From Planotetraspora mira (GTDB lineage Bacteria; Actinomycetota; Actinomycetes; Streptosporangiales; Streptosporangiaceae): DNA of 64,000 bases. A program made the position numbers and the translations under genes. Positions 26,903 through 36,151 of the stretch are shown one piece after another (the stretch's first letter is position 1; each line of letters opens with the position of its first letter). The notes beneath the pieces were generated by a model. The model saw nothing but the letters and a program-made list of their open reading frames with translations. It searched no databases and had not been told where the DNA came from. Location: contig NZ_BOOO01000007.1 of NCBI RefSeq assembly GCF_016863275.1, positions 1 through 64,000 on the forward strand. The letters run 5' to 3'.

Positions 26903-28896
26903 GAATTCACGCCTCCGACGTCGCTCGTACGGATGACCATCCACTTTGGGTCGAAATATCAGGCGATGAGGCCTGGTGGGATGAGTCGCGGCCCCATGAG
27001 GGCGGCCGCCGCTGCGTCGTACGAAGGACGGCGAGCGGGATGGTCGAGGACGTGCTCCCGCAGGGCTGGAATGCCAGGAACAGGGTCATCGAGTACGGCG
27101 GGCGATCATGGCGATCGCACCGGGGCCGGCTGATCTTCACCAACTGGGACGACGGGCGGATCTACGTGTGCGCCCCGGGCGAGGAGCCCGTCCCGCTCAC
27201 TCCGGAGGGCCCGGCGCGCTACGGCGACCTCGTCGTCCACGAAGGCAGGCCCAGAGACGAGCACGGAGACGACGACAGAGACGGAGACGGACGCGGCGAC
27301 GGGGAGAGCGGGGGGCAGGGCGGCGAGATCCTGTGCGTCCGTGAGATCGGCGGCGGTCGCGAGGTCACGAGGGAGATCGTGGCGGTTCCCCTCGACGGCG
27401 TCTCCCCGATACGCAGCCTGATCAAGTCTCATCACTTCCTGATGAATCCACGGATTTCGCCTGACGGGCAGCACATCGCGTGGATCGGCTGGAATCACCC
27501 GGACATGCCGTGGGACGCCACAGAGCTCTGCGTCGCGCCGGCAGAGGGCGGCCCATACCGGGTCCTCATGGGCGGCGGGGACGGCCGCACCTCGATCGTG
27601 CAGGCCGAGTGGCGCGACTCCGGCAGCCTCTACGCGGTGGCCGACCCGACCGGGTGGTGGAACATCCACCTCGTCGGCATGGACGGCACGAGCCGCAATC
27701 TGACCCCGGCGGACCAGGAGTTCGGGGACGCCTCCTGGAGGATCGGGAACACCTTCTTCGCCCTCGCCGGCCACAGGATCGTCGCCATGCACGGGACGGC
27801 GGACGAGCGCCGCCTCGGCGTGATCGACGACCCCGAGGCGGGCACGCCGATCAGGGACATCGGCGGCTCCTACGCGTTCTGGAGCCCGACGGTGTCCGCC
27901 GACAGCCGGTACGCGCTCGGCGTGGGCGCGTCGCCGTACAGGCCGCATGAAGTGGTCCGCATCGATGTGGAGACCGGCGCGCGGACCGTCTTGTCGGCGG
28001 GCAAGACGCTGCCGCCGGGCGAGTTGCTGCCCACGCCTGAGCCGGTGACGGTCGACGGCGTGCACGTCCACCTCTACGCGCCGCGCGGCGCCGCGGGGGT
28101 CCCCGACGGCGGACCGGCGGGCGGCGCGCGGCCTGACGGACGCGCGCCGTACGTGGTCTTCGTCCACGGCGGCCCGACCAGCTCGGCCGCCCCGATCCTC
28201 GATCTGACCGTCGCCTACTTCACGAGCAGGGGCATCGGCGTCGCGGAGGTGAACTACGGCGGCTCCTCCGGGTACGGCAGGGCCTACCGCGAGCGGCTCA
28301 GGCACAACTGGGGGGTCGTGGACGTCCGCGACAGTGAGACCGTGGCACGGTGGCTGATCGCGTCGGGGCGGGCGGAGAAGGTGGCGATCCGGGGCGGCAG
28401 CGCCGGCGGATGGACCTCGCTGGCCGCCCTCGTGCACAGCGACGTCTTCTGCGGCGCGGTCTCGCACTACGGCATCTCCGACCCCGAGGGCTGGGCGGCC
28501 GAGACGCACGACTTCGAGTCGCGGTACCTGGACGGGCTGATCGGACCGCTTCCCGAGGCCGGCCGGCGGTACGCCGACCGCTCCCCCCTGCTGCACGCCG
28601 GCCGGGCGTCCGGTCCGGCTCTGCTCATGCACGGCCTGGAGGACGCGGTCGTCGACCCGTCCCAGTCCGGGCGGTTCGCCGCGGCCCTGGCGCGGCACGG
28701 GGGCCGGTGGGCGTACCGCACCTTCCCCGGGGAACAGCACGGATGGCGGCGCGAGGAGACGATCGTCGCCGTCCTGGAGACAGAACTCGCCTTCTACGGC
28801 CTGATCTTCGGCTTTCCGACGCCGGAGGTTCCCTCCCTTACCTTGGAAGGCCCAGGCGCCCCCGACATGGGCGGACGAGGCGAGGAGACGACATGA
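26899..28896 (+). CDS. S9 family peptidase (prolyl oligopeptidase / acylaminoacyl-peptidase type)
   Basis: A 665-residue serine peptidase. The N-terminal region (1-370) has beta-propeller features such as repeated strands and FLMNPRISPDGQHIAWI. The C-terminal alpha/beta hydrolase domain has the nucleophile in GGSAGG (S501), the acid in HGLEDAV (D582) and the histidine in GEQHGW (H614). The triad is complete. It probably cleaves short peptides in the cytoplasm, as there is no signal peptide. GTG at 26899 overlaps the previous stop (GTGA), and the stop overlaps the ATG of the M20 gene. An acidic low-complexity insertion lies near residues 115-135. Confidence 0.92.
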   Translation: MRIHASDVARTDDHPLWVEISGDEAWWDESRPHEGGRRCVVRRTASGMVEDVLPQGWNARNRVIEYGGRSWRSHRGRLIFTNWDDGRIYVCAPGEEPVPLTPEGPARYGDLVVHEGRPRDEHGDDDRDGDGRGDGESGGQGGEILCVREIGGGREVTREIVAVPLDGVSPIRSLIKSHHFLMNPRISPDGQHIAWIGWNHPDMPWDATELCVAPAEGGPYRVLMGGGDGRTSIVQAEWRDSGSLYAVADPTGWWNIHLVGMDGTSRNLTPADQEFGDASWRIGNTFFALAGHRIVAMHGTADERRLGVIDDPEAGTPIRDIGGSYAFWSPTVSADSRYALGVGASPYRPHEVVRIDVETGARTVLSAGKTLPPGELLPTPEPVTVDGVHVHLYAPRGAAGVPDGGPAGGARPDGRAPYVVFVHGGPTSSAAPILDLTVAYFTSRGIGVAEVNYGGSSGYGRAYRERLRHNWGVVDVRDSETVARWLIASGRAEKVAIRGGSAGGWTSLAALVHSDVFCGAVSHYGISDPEGWAAETHDFESRYLDGLIGPLPEAGRRYADRSPLLHAGRASGPALLMHGLEDAVVDPSQSGRFAAALARHGGRWAYRTFPGEQHGWRREETIVAVLETELAFYGLIFGFPTPEVPSLTLEGPGAPDMGGRGEETT

Positions 28897-30248
28897 CCGA
28901 CGTGGCGACGATCTGTTCGGACCTGCTGCGGATCGACACCACCAACGACGGCACGGGCGACGGGCCGGGTGAGCGGCGGGCCGCGGAGTACGTCGCGGGG
29001 CTGCTCGACGAGGCCGGCATCGAGCCGATCTTGTTCGAGTCGGCGCCGCGGCGGACGAGCGTCGTCGCGCGGATCCCCGGGGACAGCGACGACGCGCTGC
29101 TGATCCACGGGCACCTCGACGTGGTTCCCGCCGACACGTCCGAGTGGCGGATCCACCCCTTCTCCGGGGAGGTGCTGGACGGGTGCGTGCACGGCCGGGG
29201 CGCCGTCGACATGAAGGGCACGCTGGCCATGACGCTCGCCTGGGCGAGACAGGGCCGGCGACCCAAGCGCGACCTCGTGCTGGCCTTCCTCGCCGACGAG
29301 GAGGCGACCGGCGAGTACGGCGCGGGCCACGCGGTCGAGCGGCATCGTGACCTGTTCGAAGGCTGTTCCGAGGCCATCAGCGAATCGGGCGGCTTCAGCT
29401 GGCACGACGGCGGCACCCGGATCTATCCGATCGCCGTCGGCGAGCGCGGCACGGCGTGGATGCGGCTCACCGCGCGGGGAGTGGCCGGGCACGGCTCCAA
29501 GCCCGCGGTGGACAACCCGGTCGCGGAGCTCGCCCGGGCGGTCGCCAGGATCGCCGACCACCGGTGGCCCGTACGGCTCACGCCCGAGGTGGCCCGGCTG
29601 ATCGACGAGTTGTCCCAAGCCCTGGGCACGCCGATCGACCTCGAACGGCTGGACGAGGAGATCGAGCGGCTCCCCCGTGCGGGCATCCTGTTCAAGGGCG
29701 TGCTGCGCAACTCGGCCAACCCGACGATGCTCGACGCGGGATACAAGGTCAACGTCATCCCGGGCACGGCCGAGGCCCACGTCGACGGAAGGTTCCTCCC
29801 GGGCATGCGCGAGGAGTTCCTGGCGACGATCGACCGGCTGCTCGGGCCCAAGGTCACCCGGGAGTTCGTCAGCTTCGAGGAGGGCGTGTCCTCCCCCGCC
29901 GACGGGCTCTTCGACGACCTGGCCGCAGCCCTGCTCGCGGAGGACCCCACGGGCAGGCCCGTGCCGTACGTCATGACGGGCGGGACCGACGCCAAGTCGT
30001 TCGCCAGGATCGGCATCAGGGGGTACGGCTTCGCCCCCCTCCTGTTGCCGCCCGGTCTCGACTACTTCGGCATGTTCCACGGCGTGGACGAGCGGGTCCC
30101 CGTCGAGGGCCTCGAGTTCGGCGTCCGTGTGCTCGACCGGCTGCTCGCCGCGGAGCCGGCCACAGAGCCGGGCGCGCGGTCGGGCACGGAAACAGCGGCG
30201 GACTCCCCCACGGAATCCGCGGGCGCGGGCGGCCTCACGAGCGGGTAG
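28893..30248 (+). CDS. M20 family metallopeptidase
   Basis: A 451-residue di-zinc peptidase/deacylase of the M20 family (ArgE/DapE/CPG2 group). Metal and catalytic motifs are all present: HGHLDVVPA near residue 70, GRGAVDMKG near 108, ADEEATG near 136, and a GHGSKPA dimerisation-domain segment near 203. Known members release terminal amino acids from small peptides. The last 35 residues are a Thr/Glu/Ala-rich tail. ATG at 28893 overlaps the S9 stop, so the C39-S9-M20 set forms one coupled operon for peptide breakdown. Confidence 0.93.
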   Translation: MTDVATICSDLLRIDTTNDGTGDGPGERRAAEYVAGLLDEAGIEPILFESAPRRTSVVARIPGDSDDALLIHGHLDVVPADTSEWRIHPFSGEVLDGCVHGRGAVDMKGTLAMTLAWARQGRRPKRDLVLAFLADEEATGEYGAGHAVERHRDLFEGCSEAISESGGFSWHDGGTRIYPIAVGERGTAWMRLTARGVAGHGSKPAVDNPVAELARAVARIADHRWPVRLTPEVARLIDELSQALGTPIDLERLDEEIERLPRAGILFKGVLRNSANPTMLDAGYKVNVIPGTAEAHVDGRFLPGMREEFLATIDRLLGPKVTREFVSFEEGVSSPADGLFDDLAAALLAEDPTGRPVPYVMTGGTDAKSFARIGIRGYGFAPLLLPPGLDYFGMFHGVDERVPVEGLEFGVRVLDRLLAAEPATEPGARSGTETAADSPTESAGAGGLTSG

Positions 30249-30270
30249 AAACGTTCATGGGAGGTGGACC

Positions 30271-30765
30271 ATGGGCGACGGGCTGCGTGTGGCGGTCACC
30301 GGCCACCGTGACCTGACCCCCGCGACCACCGACCTGGTGGGCTCCGCGATGCGGCGGGAGCTCGCCGAGCACGCTCCCGCCATCGTCGGGGTTTCGTGCC
30401 TGGCCCCCGGCGCCGACCAGATCTTCGCCGACCTGGTGCTGCGCCTGGGAGGGACGCTGGAGGCGATCGTCCCAGCCCGCGACTACGGCGGCTGCCTGCC
30501 CGCGCGTGACCGCGCGGCGTTCGAGCGGCTGCTCGGGCTGGCGCGCAGGGTCCTCCACCTGCCGTACGACGCCCCCACTCCGGCGACCTACCACGCGGCG
30601 AACACGGCCCTGCTCGTGGACGTCGACCTGCTGATCGCGGTGTGGGACGGCCGGCCGGCGCAGGGGCAGGGCGGCACGGCCGAGGTCGTCAGCGCGGCGC
30701 GGCGGCGCTCGATAGAGGTCAGGATCCTCTGGCCGGAGGGCGCCACCCGCACCGGCGCCCCGTGA
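30271..30765 (+). CDS. SLOG-superfamily Rossmann-fold protein
   Basis: A 164-residue cytoplasmic protein. VAVTGHRDL near the N terminus, SCLAPGADQIFAD near residue 40, the PARDYGG segment, DLLIAVWDG near 123 and the GGTAEVV loop fit the SLOG/DprA-TIR-like group of nucleotide- or ligand-sensing domains. The specific ligand is unknown. GGGAGG is positioned well before ATG 30271. It lies 22 bases after the M20 gene and could be cotranscribed. It converges with the permease gene. Confidence 0.75.
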   Translation: MGDGLRVAVTGHRDLTPATTDLVGSAMRRELAEHAPAIVGVSCLAPGADQIFADLVLRLGGTLEAIVPARDYGGCLPARDRAAFERLLGLARRVLHLPYDAPTPATYHAANTALLVDVDLLIAVWDGRPAQGQGGTAEVVSAARRRSIEVRILWPEGATRTGAP

Positions 30766-30787
30766 GCCTGCCCTGGGCCCCGGCGGG

Positions 30788-31627
30788 TCAGCGGAGGCGG
30801 GGGTCCAGGGCGTCGCGGACGACGTCGCCGAGCGTGAGGAAGCTCAGCACGGTCGCGGTGAGGAACAACGCGGGGAACATCAGCAGGTGGGGGTACTCGG
30901 CGAAGAACGACTGGGCCACGTTGAGCTGCAGGCCCCATGAGACGTCGGGGTACTGCAGGCCGACGCCCAGGTAGTCGAGGGTCGCCTCGCCGGCGATGAC
31001 GTTGCCGACGTTGAGCATGGCCACCACGAAGACCGGCGCGATCGCGTTCGGGAGGATGTGCCGGAACATGATCCGCCGGTCGCTCGCGCCCAGCATGCGG
31101 GCCGCCTCGACGAAGTCCATGTTCCGGACGGCGATGACCTGGCCGCGCATCAGGCGGGTCATCGTGGTCCATCCGAGCAGGACGAGCACCAGCGTCATCG
31201 CCCAGATGCCGTGGTCGGGGAAGGCCACCAGGACGACCGTGGCGCCCAGCACGAAGGGAATGCCGAAGAACACGTCGGTCACCCGCGAGATGAGCGCGTC
31301 GAGGAGACCCCCATAGAACCCGCCGAGCAGGCCGAGCACGATCGCGATGGCCAGCGCGGCGACCGTGACCGCGATGCCGATCATGATCGACGCCCGTGTG
31401 CCGTGGACGATCTGCGACCAGTAGTCGCATCCCTGGAGGTCGTAGCCGAAGGCCGCGCCGGATGCGGGGCCCTTCTTGGACATGCGCAGGTCGCAGCCGT
31501 CGTTGGGGCCCATGGCCGCGAAGACGCCGGGGACGGCCGCCATCGCGACGGCGACGGCCAGGACGACCGCGGACAGCCAGAACACCACCCGGCCGCGCAT
31601 CTCCCGCCAGGCGTCACGCGCGAGCAC
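30788..31627 (-). CDS. Dpp/Opp-type ABC transporter permease (DppC-like)
   Basis: A 279-residue membrane protein with an N-terminal hydrophobic segment and a BPD_transp_1 domain. The EAA-loop signature EAARMLGASDRRIMFRHILP (near residues 170-189) contacts the ATPase. It forms the importer channel for peptides or related solutes together with DppB. GTG at 31627 overlaps the end of dppB by 14 bases. No ATPase genes follow, since the next gene downstream is convergent and unrelated. The transporter must therefore borrow ATPase subunits encoded elsewhere. Confidence 0.92.
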   Translation of the reverse strand: MLARDAWREMRGRVVFWLSAVVLAVAVAMAAVPGVFAAMGPNDGCDLRMSKKGPASGAAFGYDLQGCDYWSQIVHGTRASIMIGIAVTVAALAIAIVLGLLGGFYGGLLDALISRVTDVFFGIPFVLGATVVLVAFPDHGIWAMTLVLVLLGWTTMTRLMRGQVIAVRNMDFVEAARMLGASDRRIMFRHILPNAIAPVFVVAMLNVGNVIAGEATLDYLGVGLQYPDVSWGLQLNVAQSFFAEYPHLLMFPALFLTATVLSFLTLGDVVRDALDPRLR

Positions 31628-32543
31628 GGCGGATCCTCGGGTCGAGCAGGCCGTACAGGAGGTCGACGGCCAGGTTGGCCGCAATGAAGATCATGACGAG
31701 CACGGTGGTGACGCCGACGACGACGGGCCCCTCCTGGAGCTGGATCGACTGGAACACCTGCTGGCCGATCCCCGGCAGGTTGAAGATGCCCTCGGTGACG
31801 ACCGCCCCCGCCATCAGGTTGCCGAAGTCGACCCCGAGAAAGGTCACCACCGGGATGAGCGAGTTGCGCAGGGCGTGCAGGCCGACGACCCGTCTTCTGC
31901 GCAGGCCCTTCGCCGTGGCCGTACGGACGTAGTCGGACCGGAGGTTCTCCACCAGGGAGGTCCGGGTGAGACGGGCGACGTAGGCGAGCCCGAACGAGCC
32001 GAGGACCATTCCGGGCAGCAGGTAGCTGCCCGGCCAGCCCTCGTCGGTCCCCGCCGTCGGGAACAGCCCCAGGTTGAGCCCGAGCACGATCTGGGCCGTG
32101 TAGCCGACGACGAACACCGGCGCCGCGATGACGAACGTCGTCCCGGCGAGGACGGCGGTGTCGGCGACCCCGCCTCTCCGCACCGCGGCGACGACGCCGA
32201 GGCCGACGCCGACGGCCAGTTCGAAGATCCAGGCGGTCGTCGCGAGCTGGGCGGTCACCCCCCAGCGGTCCTGAAGGAGCTCGCTCACCGGCTGACCCGT
32301 GAACGTCTCCCCGAGGTCGCCGTGCAGCAGGCCGAGCATGTAGCGGCCGTACTGGACCAGGAGCGGGTCGCCGAGGTGGTAGTGCTCCCGCATGACGTCC
32401 AGCACCTGGTCCGGCACCGGCTTGTCCCCGGCGAGCGCGAGGATCGGGTCGCCGGGGAGCACGAACACCATCGCGTAGATCACGAAGGTGGTCGCGAAGA
32501 ACACCGGCACGGCCTGGGCCAGGCGGTGCGCGGCGTACCTCAC
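31614..32543 (-). CDS. Dpp/Opp-type ABC transporter permease (DppB-like)
   Basis: A 309-residue integral membrane permease with the typical N-terminal MRYAAHRLAQAVPVFF segment. A periplasmic DppB/OppB loop region ends in GDLGETFTGQPV (near residue 75), and six hydrophobic segments are expected. The EAA-like motif is VRTATAKGLRRRRVVGLHAL. GTG at 32543 overlaps the stop of the binding-protein gene (GTGA). It is the middle gene of a three-gene importer operon. Confidence 0.93.
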   Translation of the reverse strand: MRYAAHRLAQAVPVFFATTFVIYAMVFVLPGDPILALAGDKPVPDQVLDVMREHYHLGDPLLVQYGRYMLGLLHGDLGETFTGQPVSELLQDRWGVTAQLATTAWIFELAVGVGLGVVAAVRRGGVADTAVLAGTTFVIAAPVFVVGYTAQIVLGLNLGLFPTAGTDEGWPGSYLLPGMVLGSFGLAYVARLTRTSLVENLRSDYVRTATAKGLRRRRVVGLHALRNSLIPVVTFLGVDFGNLMAGAVVTEGIFNLPGIGQQVFQSIQLQEGPVVVGVTTVLVMIFIAANLAVDLLYGLLDPRIRRARA

Positions 32544-34120
32544 TGCCGCTTGACCGTGATCTTGTCGAGGTTGGCGCTGTAAGGGGTGATCTGGACGTCG
32601 CCGAGCCGGGTGGAGTAGCCGATCTGGTCCTGCCAGTTCCACAGCGGCATCATCGGCATCTCGGCGAGCGCGATGTCCTCGGCCTGCTGGTAGATCGGCA
32701 GGCTGGCGTCGAAGCTCGGCGCCGCGTTCGCCTGTTTGATCAGGTCGTCGAACTCCTTGTTCTCCCAGCCCATCCGGTTGCCCGCGCCCCACATGTACTC
32801 GAGGTAGTCCTGCGGGCTCGGGTAGTCCATCACCCAGTTGTTGCGGTACGGGCCGTCCTGCTTGTGCGCCCGGAGCGTCGGGAGGTAGTCGGCGGCCGGG
32901 AGCTTCTTGAACGTGATGTCCTTGATGCCGAGGTTCTGTTTGAGCTGGTTGGCGACGGCCGTCATCCACTGCTCATAGCTGGGATCGGCGTTGGAGAAGT
33001 AGAGGTTCAGGGTGCCGCTGAATCCGCCCGCCTGGTCGAAGAGCTGTTTGGCCTTCGCGGGGTCGTAGACGCAGGCCTCGCCGCAGGCGTCCGCCCGGTA
33101 TCCGGGGACCAGTGGCGCGAGCAGCGACGACATGGGCTGGAACGCGCCGTTGAAGACGGCGTCCACGATCGCCTTCCTGTCGATGGCCATCGAGAACGCC
33201 CGGCGCAGATCCGCGCTCGCGAACCGCTTGTCGAACAGCGGGAAGCCGAGATAGTCCATCGTGCCGCCGGGCGTCGCGAGGAACCGGTCGCCGAGCAACC
33301 GCTTCGCCTCGGACGCGCTCGCCGGCGGGATGGTCTGCAGCAGGTCGACCCGGTCGGCCCGCAGGTCGGTGTACGCGGTGTCGCGGCTGGCGTAGATCTT
33401 GAACAGGACGCCGTCGGAACGCGCCGGGCGCTCACCGGTGTACGTCGGGGATTTCTTGATCTTGATCTGCCGGTTATGCTGCCACGCTCCGTCGAGGACG
33501 AAGGGGCCGTTGCCGATCGGCGCCTGGTCGTAGGCCTTGAGGTCCTTGAACGCGGCCTTCGGCATCGGGACGAACGCCATCCACGCCAGCGTCACGGGGA
33601 ACTGGCTGAACGGCCCGGTGAGCGTGACCTCCAGCGTGTCCGGGTCGACCACCTTGAGCCCGGTCATGGTGTCGGTCGCCGGATCGCCCTCTTCGGGGTT
33701 GAGCGCGTCGTAGCCCTCGATGTTGGCGAAGTAGTAGTTGTTGGTCCAGCCGTTCGGGGCGTAGGCGGCGGCGTTCCACGAGTCGGCGAAGCTCTGGGCG
33801 GTGACCGGCTCGCCGTTGCCGAACTTCCGGCCCGGCTTGATCTTGATCGTCCAGACCTTCTGATCGGTGCTCGCCACCGACTCGGCGGCCCGCATCTGCG
33901 GCTTTCCCTGCGCGTCGATGTAGACCAGCGTGTCGAAGAGCGCGTCGATCACGGTCTGGGAGTAACTGCTCGAGGTGTTGCCGGGAGTGAGATGGTCGGG
34001 CTCGGTCAGCGCGACCGAGAACTCACTCGTCGCCGACGTCGCCGGGGACCCCCCGCACGCGCCGCCGAACATGACCGCCGCCACCGCGAGGGCCGCGGTC
34101 CCTCTTCCGCTGAATTTCAT
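32540..34120 (-). CDS. Family 5 (peptide/nickel type) ABC substrate-binding lipoprotein
   Basis: A 526-residue exported lipoprotein with lipobox GGAC (C22) and an SBP_bac_5 domain. Typical segments are EPDHLTPGNTSSSYSQTVID near the N terminus, KPGRKFGNGEPVTAQSFADS near residue 95 and the RRAFSMAIDRKAIVD segment near 300. It captures peptides or other oligomeric nutrients for the downstream permeases; the exact ligand is unknown. It is the first gene of the operon and divergent from a LuxR-type regulator, which is a possible controller. Confidence 0.93.
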   Translation of the reverse strand: MKFSGRGTAALAVAAVMFGGACGGSPATSATSEFSVALTEPDHLTPGNTSSSYSQTVIDALFDTLVYIDAQGKPQMRAAESVASTDQKVWTIKIKPGRKFGNGEPVTAQSFADSWNAAAYAPNGWTNNYYFANIEGYDALNPEEGDPATDTMTGLKVVDPDTLEVTLTGPFSQFPVTLAWMAFVPMPKAAFKDLKAYDQAPIGNGPFVLDGAWQHNRQIKIKKSPTYTGERPARSDGVLFKIYASRDTAYTDLRADRVDLLQTIPPASASEAKRLLGDRFLATPGGTMDYLGFPLFDKRFASADLRRAFSMAIDRKAIVDAVFNGAFQPMSSLLAPLVPGYRADACGEACVYDPAKAKQLFDQAGGFSGTLNLYFSNADPSYEQWMTAVANQLKQNLGIKDITFKKLPAADYLPTLRAHKQDGPYRNNWVMDYPSPQDYLEYMWGAGNRMGWENKEFDDLIKQANAAPSFDASLPIYQQAEDIALAEMPMMPLWNWQDQIGYSTRLGDVQITPYSANLDKITVKRQ

Positions 34121-34239
34121 CGGCCCCCGTCTCTCCGTCGTGTTGCCGGTGAGGGTAGATAACGGGCCACTCCACTACATCGGAAGCTTTACGTATTCCT
34201 TTGCAGATTGTGGTGCGGGAGGCTGACCATGGAGGTCCC

Positions 34240-35211
34240 ATGGAACGGATCAGCCTGAGCGCGCGCCACCTCCAGGCCCTCGCGGAGCTGGGATTCCAGG
34301 TGGCCCGGCAGGGGGCGCACGGTGCGATGGCCGCGTTGCGCGAGGTCATCCCGGTGGAGGCCTACGAGTTCGTCGGGTTCGACCCGGCGACCGGCCGCCA
34401 CCGCTCTTTGGTGTGCGAGGGGTACGGGCGGGTGGACGACGACGCGGCCGAGGAGTACGCGCGCCTGGCGCCCTATCGCAGGGCCATGAACCTCAGGGAG
34501 CCGGTCGCCATGGGCTCCCCCGGCACCGAGCGCTACTTCCGCCGCCACCTCGAGCCGTACGGGTGGCGTGCCGGGATCACCGCACCGCTGTTCCTGAGCG
34601 AGGGCCGCTATACCGGCCTGCTCCATCTCGGCTCGCGAGACGACCTCCCACCGGAGACGGGTGCGGTGGTCACCGCCGTCTCGCCCGCGCTCGCCCACCT
34701 CACCGACATGACCCGGTGCGTCATCGACCCGCTCGGGCTGCCGCCGGGCTTCCGCGCCGCGGCCTTCGAGCGCGGCGGGCGGCGCAGGGACGTCGCCGGC
34801 TGGCCCTCTTCGGAGGCGCTCGCGTCCGAACCCGCCATGGCCGAGCTGGCCAGGTCCTTCATCGACTCGCGCGAACTGTCCCGCCGGGGGCTCTGGCTGG
34901 ACGGGGACGGCCGGTGGCGGGAGGTGCGGATCCACCGGGCCGGAGTCGGGTTCCGCGGCGCGATCCAGGGCGCCGTCGTCGCGGAGCGCCCGTGCGAGCT
35001 TCCTTACGACCTGACGGTCAGGGAGGTCGAGGTGCTCACCCGGGTCGCCCAGGGCGACTCCAACCCGCAGATCGCCGCCGCGCTCGTGCTCAGCGTGCGG
35101 ACGGTGACGACCCATCTGGAGCACATCTTCGCCAAACTGGGCTGCGACAGCCGTACTCGTCTGACCACGAAGGTCATCGCCGAGGGGCTCTGCCGACTCG
35201 ACATGGCATAG
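34240..35211 (+). CDS. LuxR-type transcriptional regulator with GAF-like sensor
   Basis: A 323-residue regulator. The N-terminal part (1-170) is a GAF-like ligand-sensing region. The C-terminal 65 residues are a LuxR/GerE helix-turn-helix (LTVREVEVLTRVAQGDSNPQ, then VLSVRTVTTHLEHIFAKLG). ATG at 34240 is preferred because GGAGG lies four bases upstream. A TTG further upstream (34201) would add an unlikely 13-residue leader. The gene is divergent from the ABC importer operon, with about 120 bases between starts, so it may control it. This is inferred from position only. Confidence 0.88.
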   Translation: MERISLSARHLQALAELGFQVARQGAHGAMAALREVIPVEAYEFVGFDPATGRHRSLVCEGYGRVDDDAAEEYARLAPYRRAMNLREPVAMGSPGTERYFRRHLEPYGWRAGITAPLFLSEGRYTGLLHLGSRDDLPPETGAVVTAVSPALAHLTDMTRCVIDPLGLPPGFRAAAFERGGRRRDVAGWPSSEALASEPAMAELARSFIDSRELSRRGLWLDGDGRWREVRIHRAGVGFRGAIQGAVVAERPCELPYDLTVREVEVLTRVAQGDSNPQIAAALVLSVRTVTTHLEHIFAKLGCDSRTRLTTKVIAEGLCRLDMA

Positions 35212-35262
35212 GGAGTCGGCCCTCGCCGGGCATCTCCGCACAAGGTCCGACATTATTGACGC

Positions 35263-36075
35263 ATGGCGGATCACGAGCTACGGCAGCTTCCGCTCGACCT
35301 GGAGTTGCTGTTCGGCGACGGAGGCGACGGGCGGGCGTTCGGCATCGACCTCCCGTCCGGCTCCCTCGTGTGGCCGGATCCCGAGTACGACACGCTGCGG
35401 ACGCATCACCGGCCGTCGTTCTGGCTCAGCGACGCGCCGGTTCAGGCCGGGTTGTGGGCCCGGCTGCGGAGCGAGCATCAGCGGTCGGGACTCTGGCCGG
35501 TGCTGCTGGAGGACGGCGTGCAGCCCTGGTCGGCCGGGCAGATCGCCCCCGACTCCGTCGCGGAGATCGGCCACTACACGGCCGCGGGGTTCATGGCCGA
35601 GACCTGGGGCGACCTCACCAACAGAGAGGTGGACCTGGCGCCGTTCGGAGACGAGTGCCCGGGACTGGCGAACCCCGGCGAGGCGGTCGCGCACCCGGAC
35701 GTCGTCGCCGACTGGTACGCCGGGGTCGTGGCCGAGCGCAGGACTCCTCTCGGCCTGGCGGCGGTGGACCGGGGGGCGGACGCGCTCGTCGCCATCGGCT
35801 GGCAGGGCGCGCTGCACCACAACGAGTGGACCGTCCCGCTCGCCGCCGTCGTGCGCAGCTGGGAGGAGCGGTTCGGGGCGCGTGTGGTCGGCCTCGGCTT
35901 CAACACGCTGGACCTGAGCATCGCCGCTCCCCCGGCGACCTTCGATCACGCGCTCCGCGTCGCGGCGGAGCACTGGACCTTCTGCCCGGACAGCCTCCTG
36001 CAGGGCCCTGGAACGCTCGTGGATTACGCCGAAGAGATCGTCGGACAGAACGCATGGTCGTTCTGGTGGGATTAA
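35263..36075 (+). CDS. DUF4253 family protein
   Basis: A 270-residue soluble protein. The segment DALVAIGWQGALHHN, then SWEERFGARVVGLGFNTLDLSIAAPP and HWTFCPDSL near the C terminus are the hallmarks of DUF4253. The function of the family is unknown; members occur in toxin-immunity-like and general hypothetical contexts. No toxin gene neighbours it here, so I make no functional claim. It lies 51 bases past the LuxR regulator on the same strand and may be cotranscribed with it. Confidence 0.85.
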   Translation: MADHELRQLPLDLELLFGDGGDGRAFGIDLPSGSLVWPDPEYDTLRTHHRPSFWLSDAPVQAGLWARLRSEHQRSGLWPVLLEDGVQPWSAGQIAPDSVAEIGHYTAAGFMAETWGDLTNREVDLAPFGDECPGLANPGEAVAHPDVVADWYAGVVAERRTPLGLAAVDRGADALVAIGWQGALHHNEWTVPLAAVVRSWEERFGARVVGLGFNTLDLSIAAPPATFDHALRVAAEHWTFCPDSLLQGPGTLVDYAEEIVGQNAWSFWWD

Positions 36076-36151
36076 CGAGCGTTATCTGGGCACAAAACGA
36101 TATTTGTTAAGCAATAATCGTCAAGGCACAGTCAACGGCAAGGAGGCTGCT

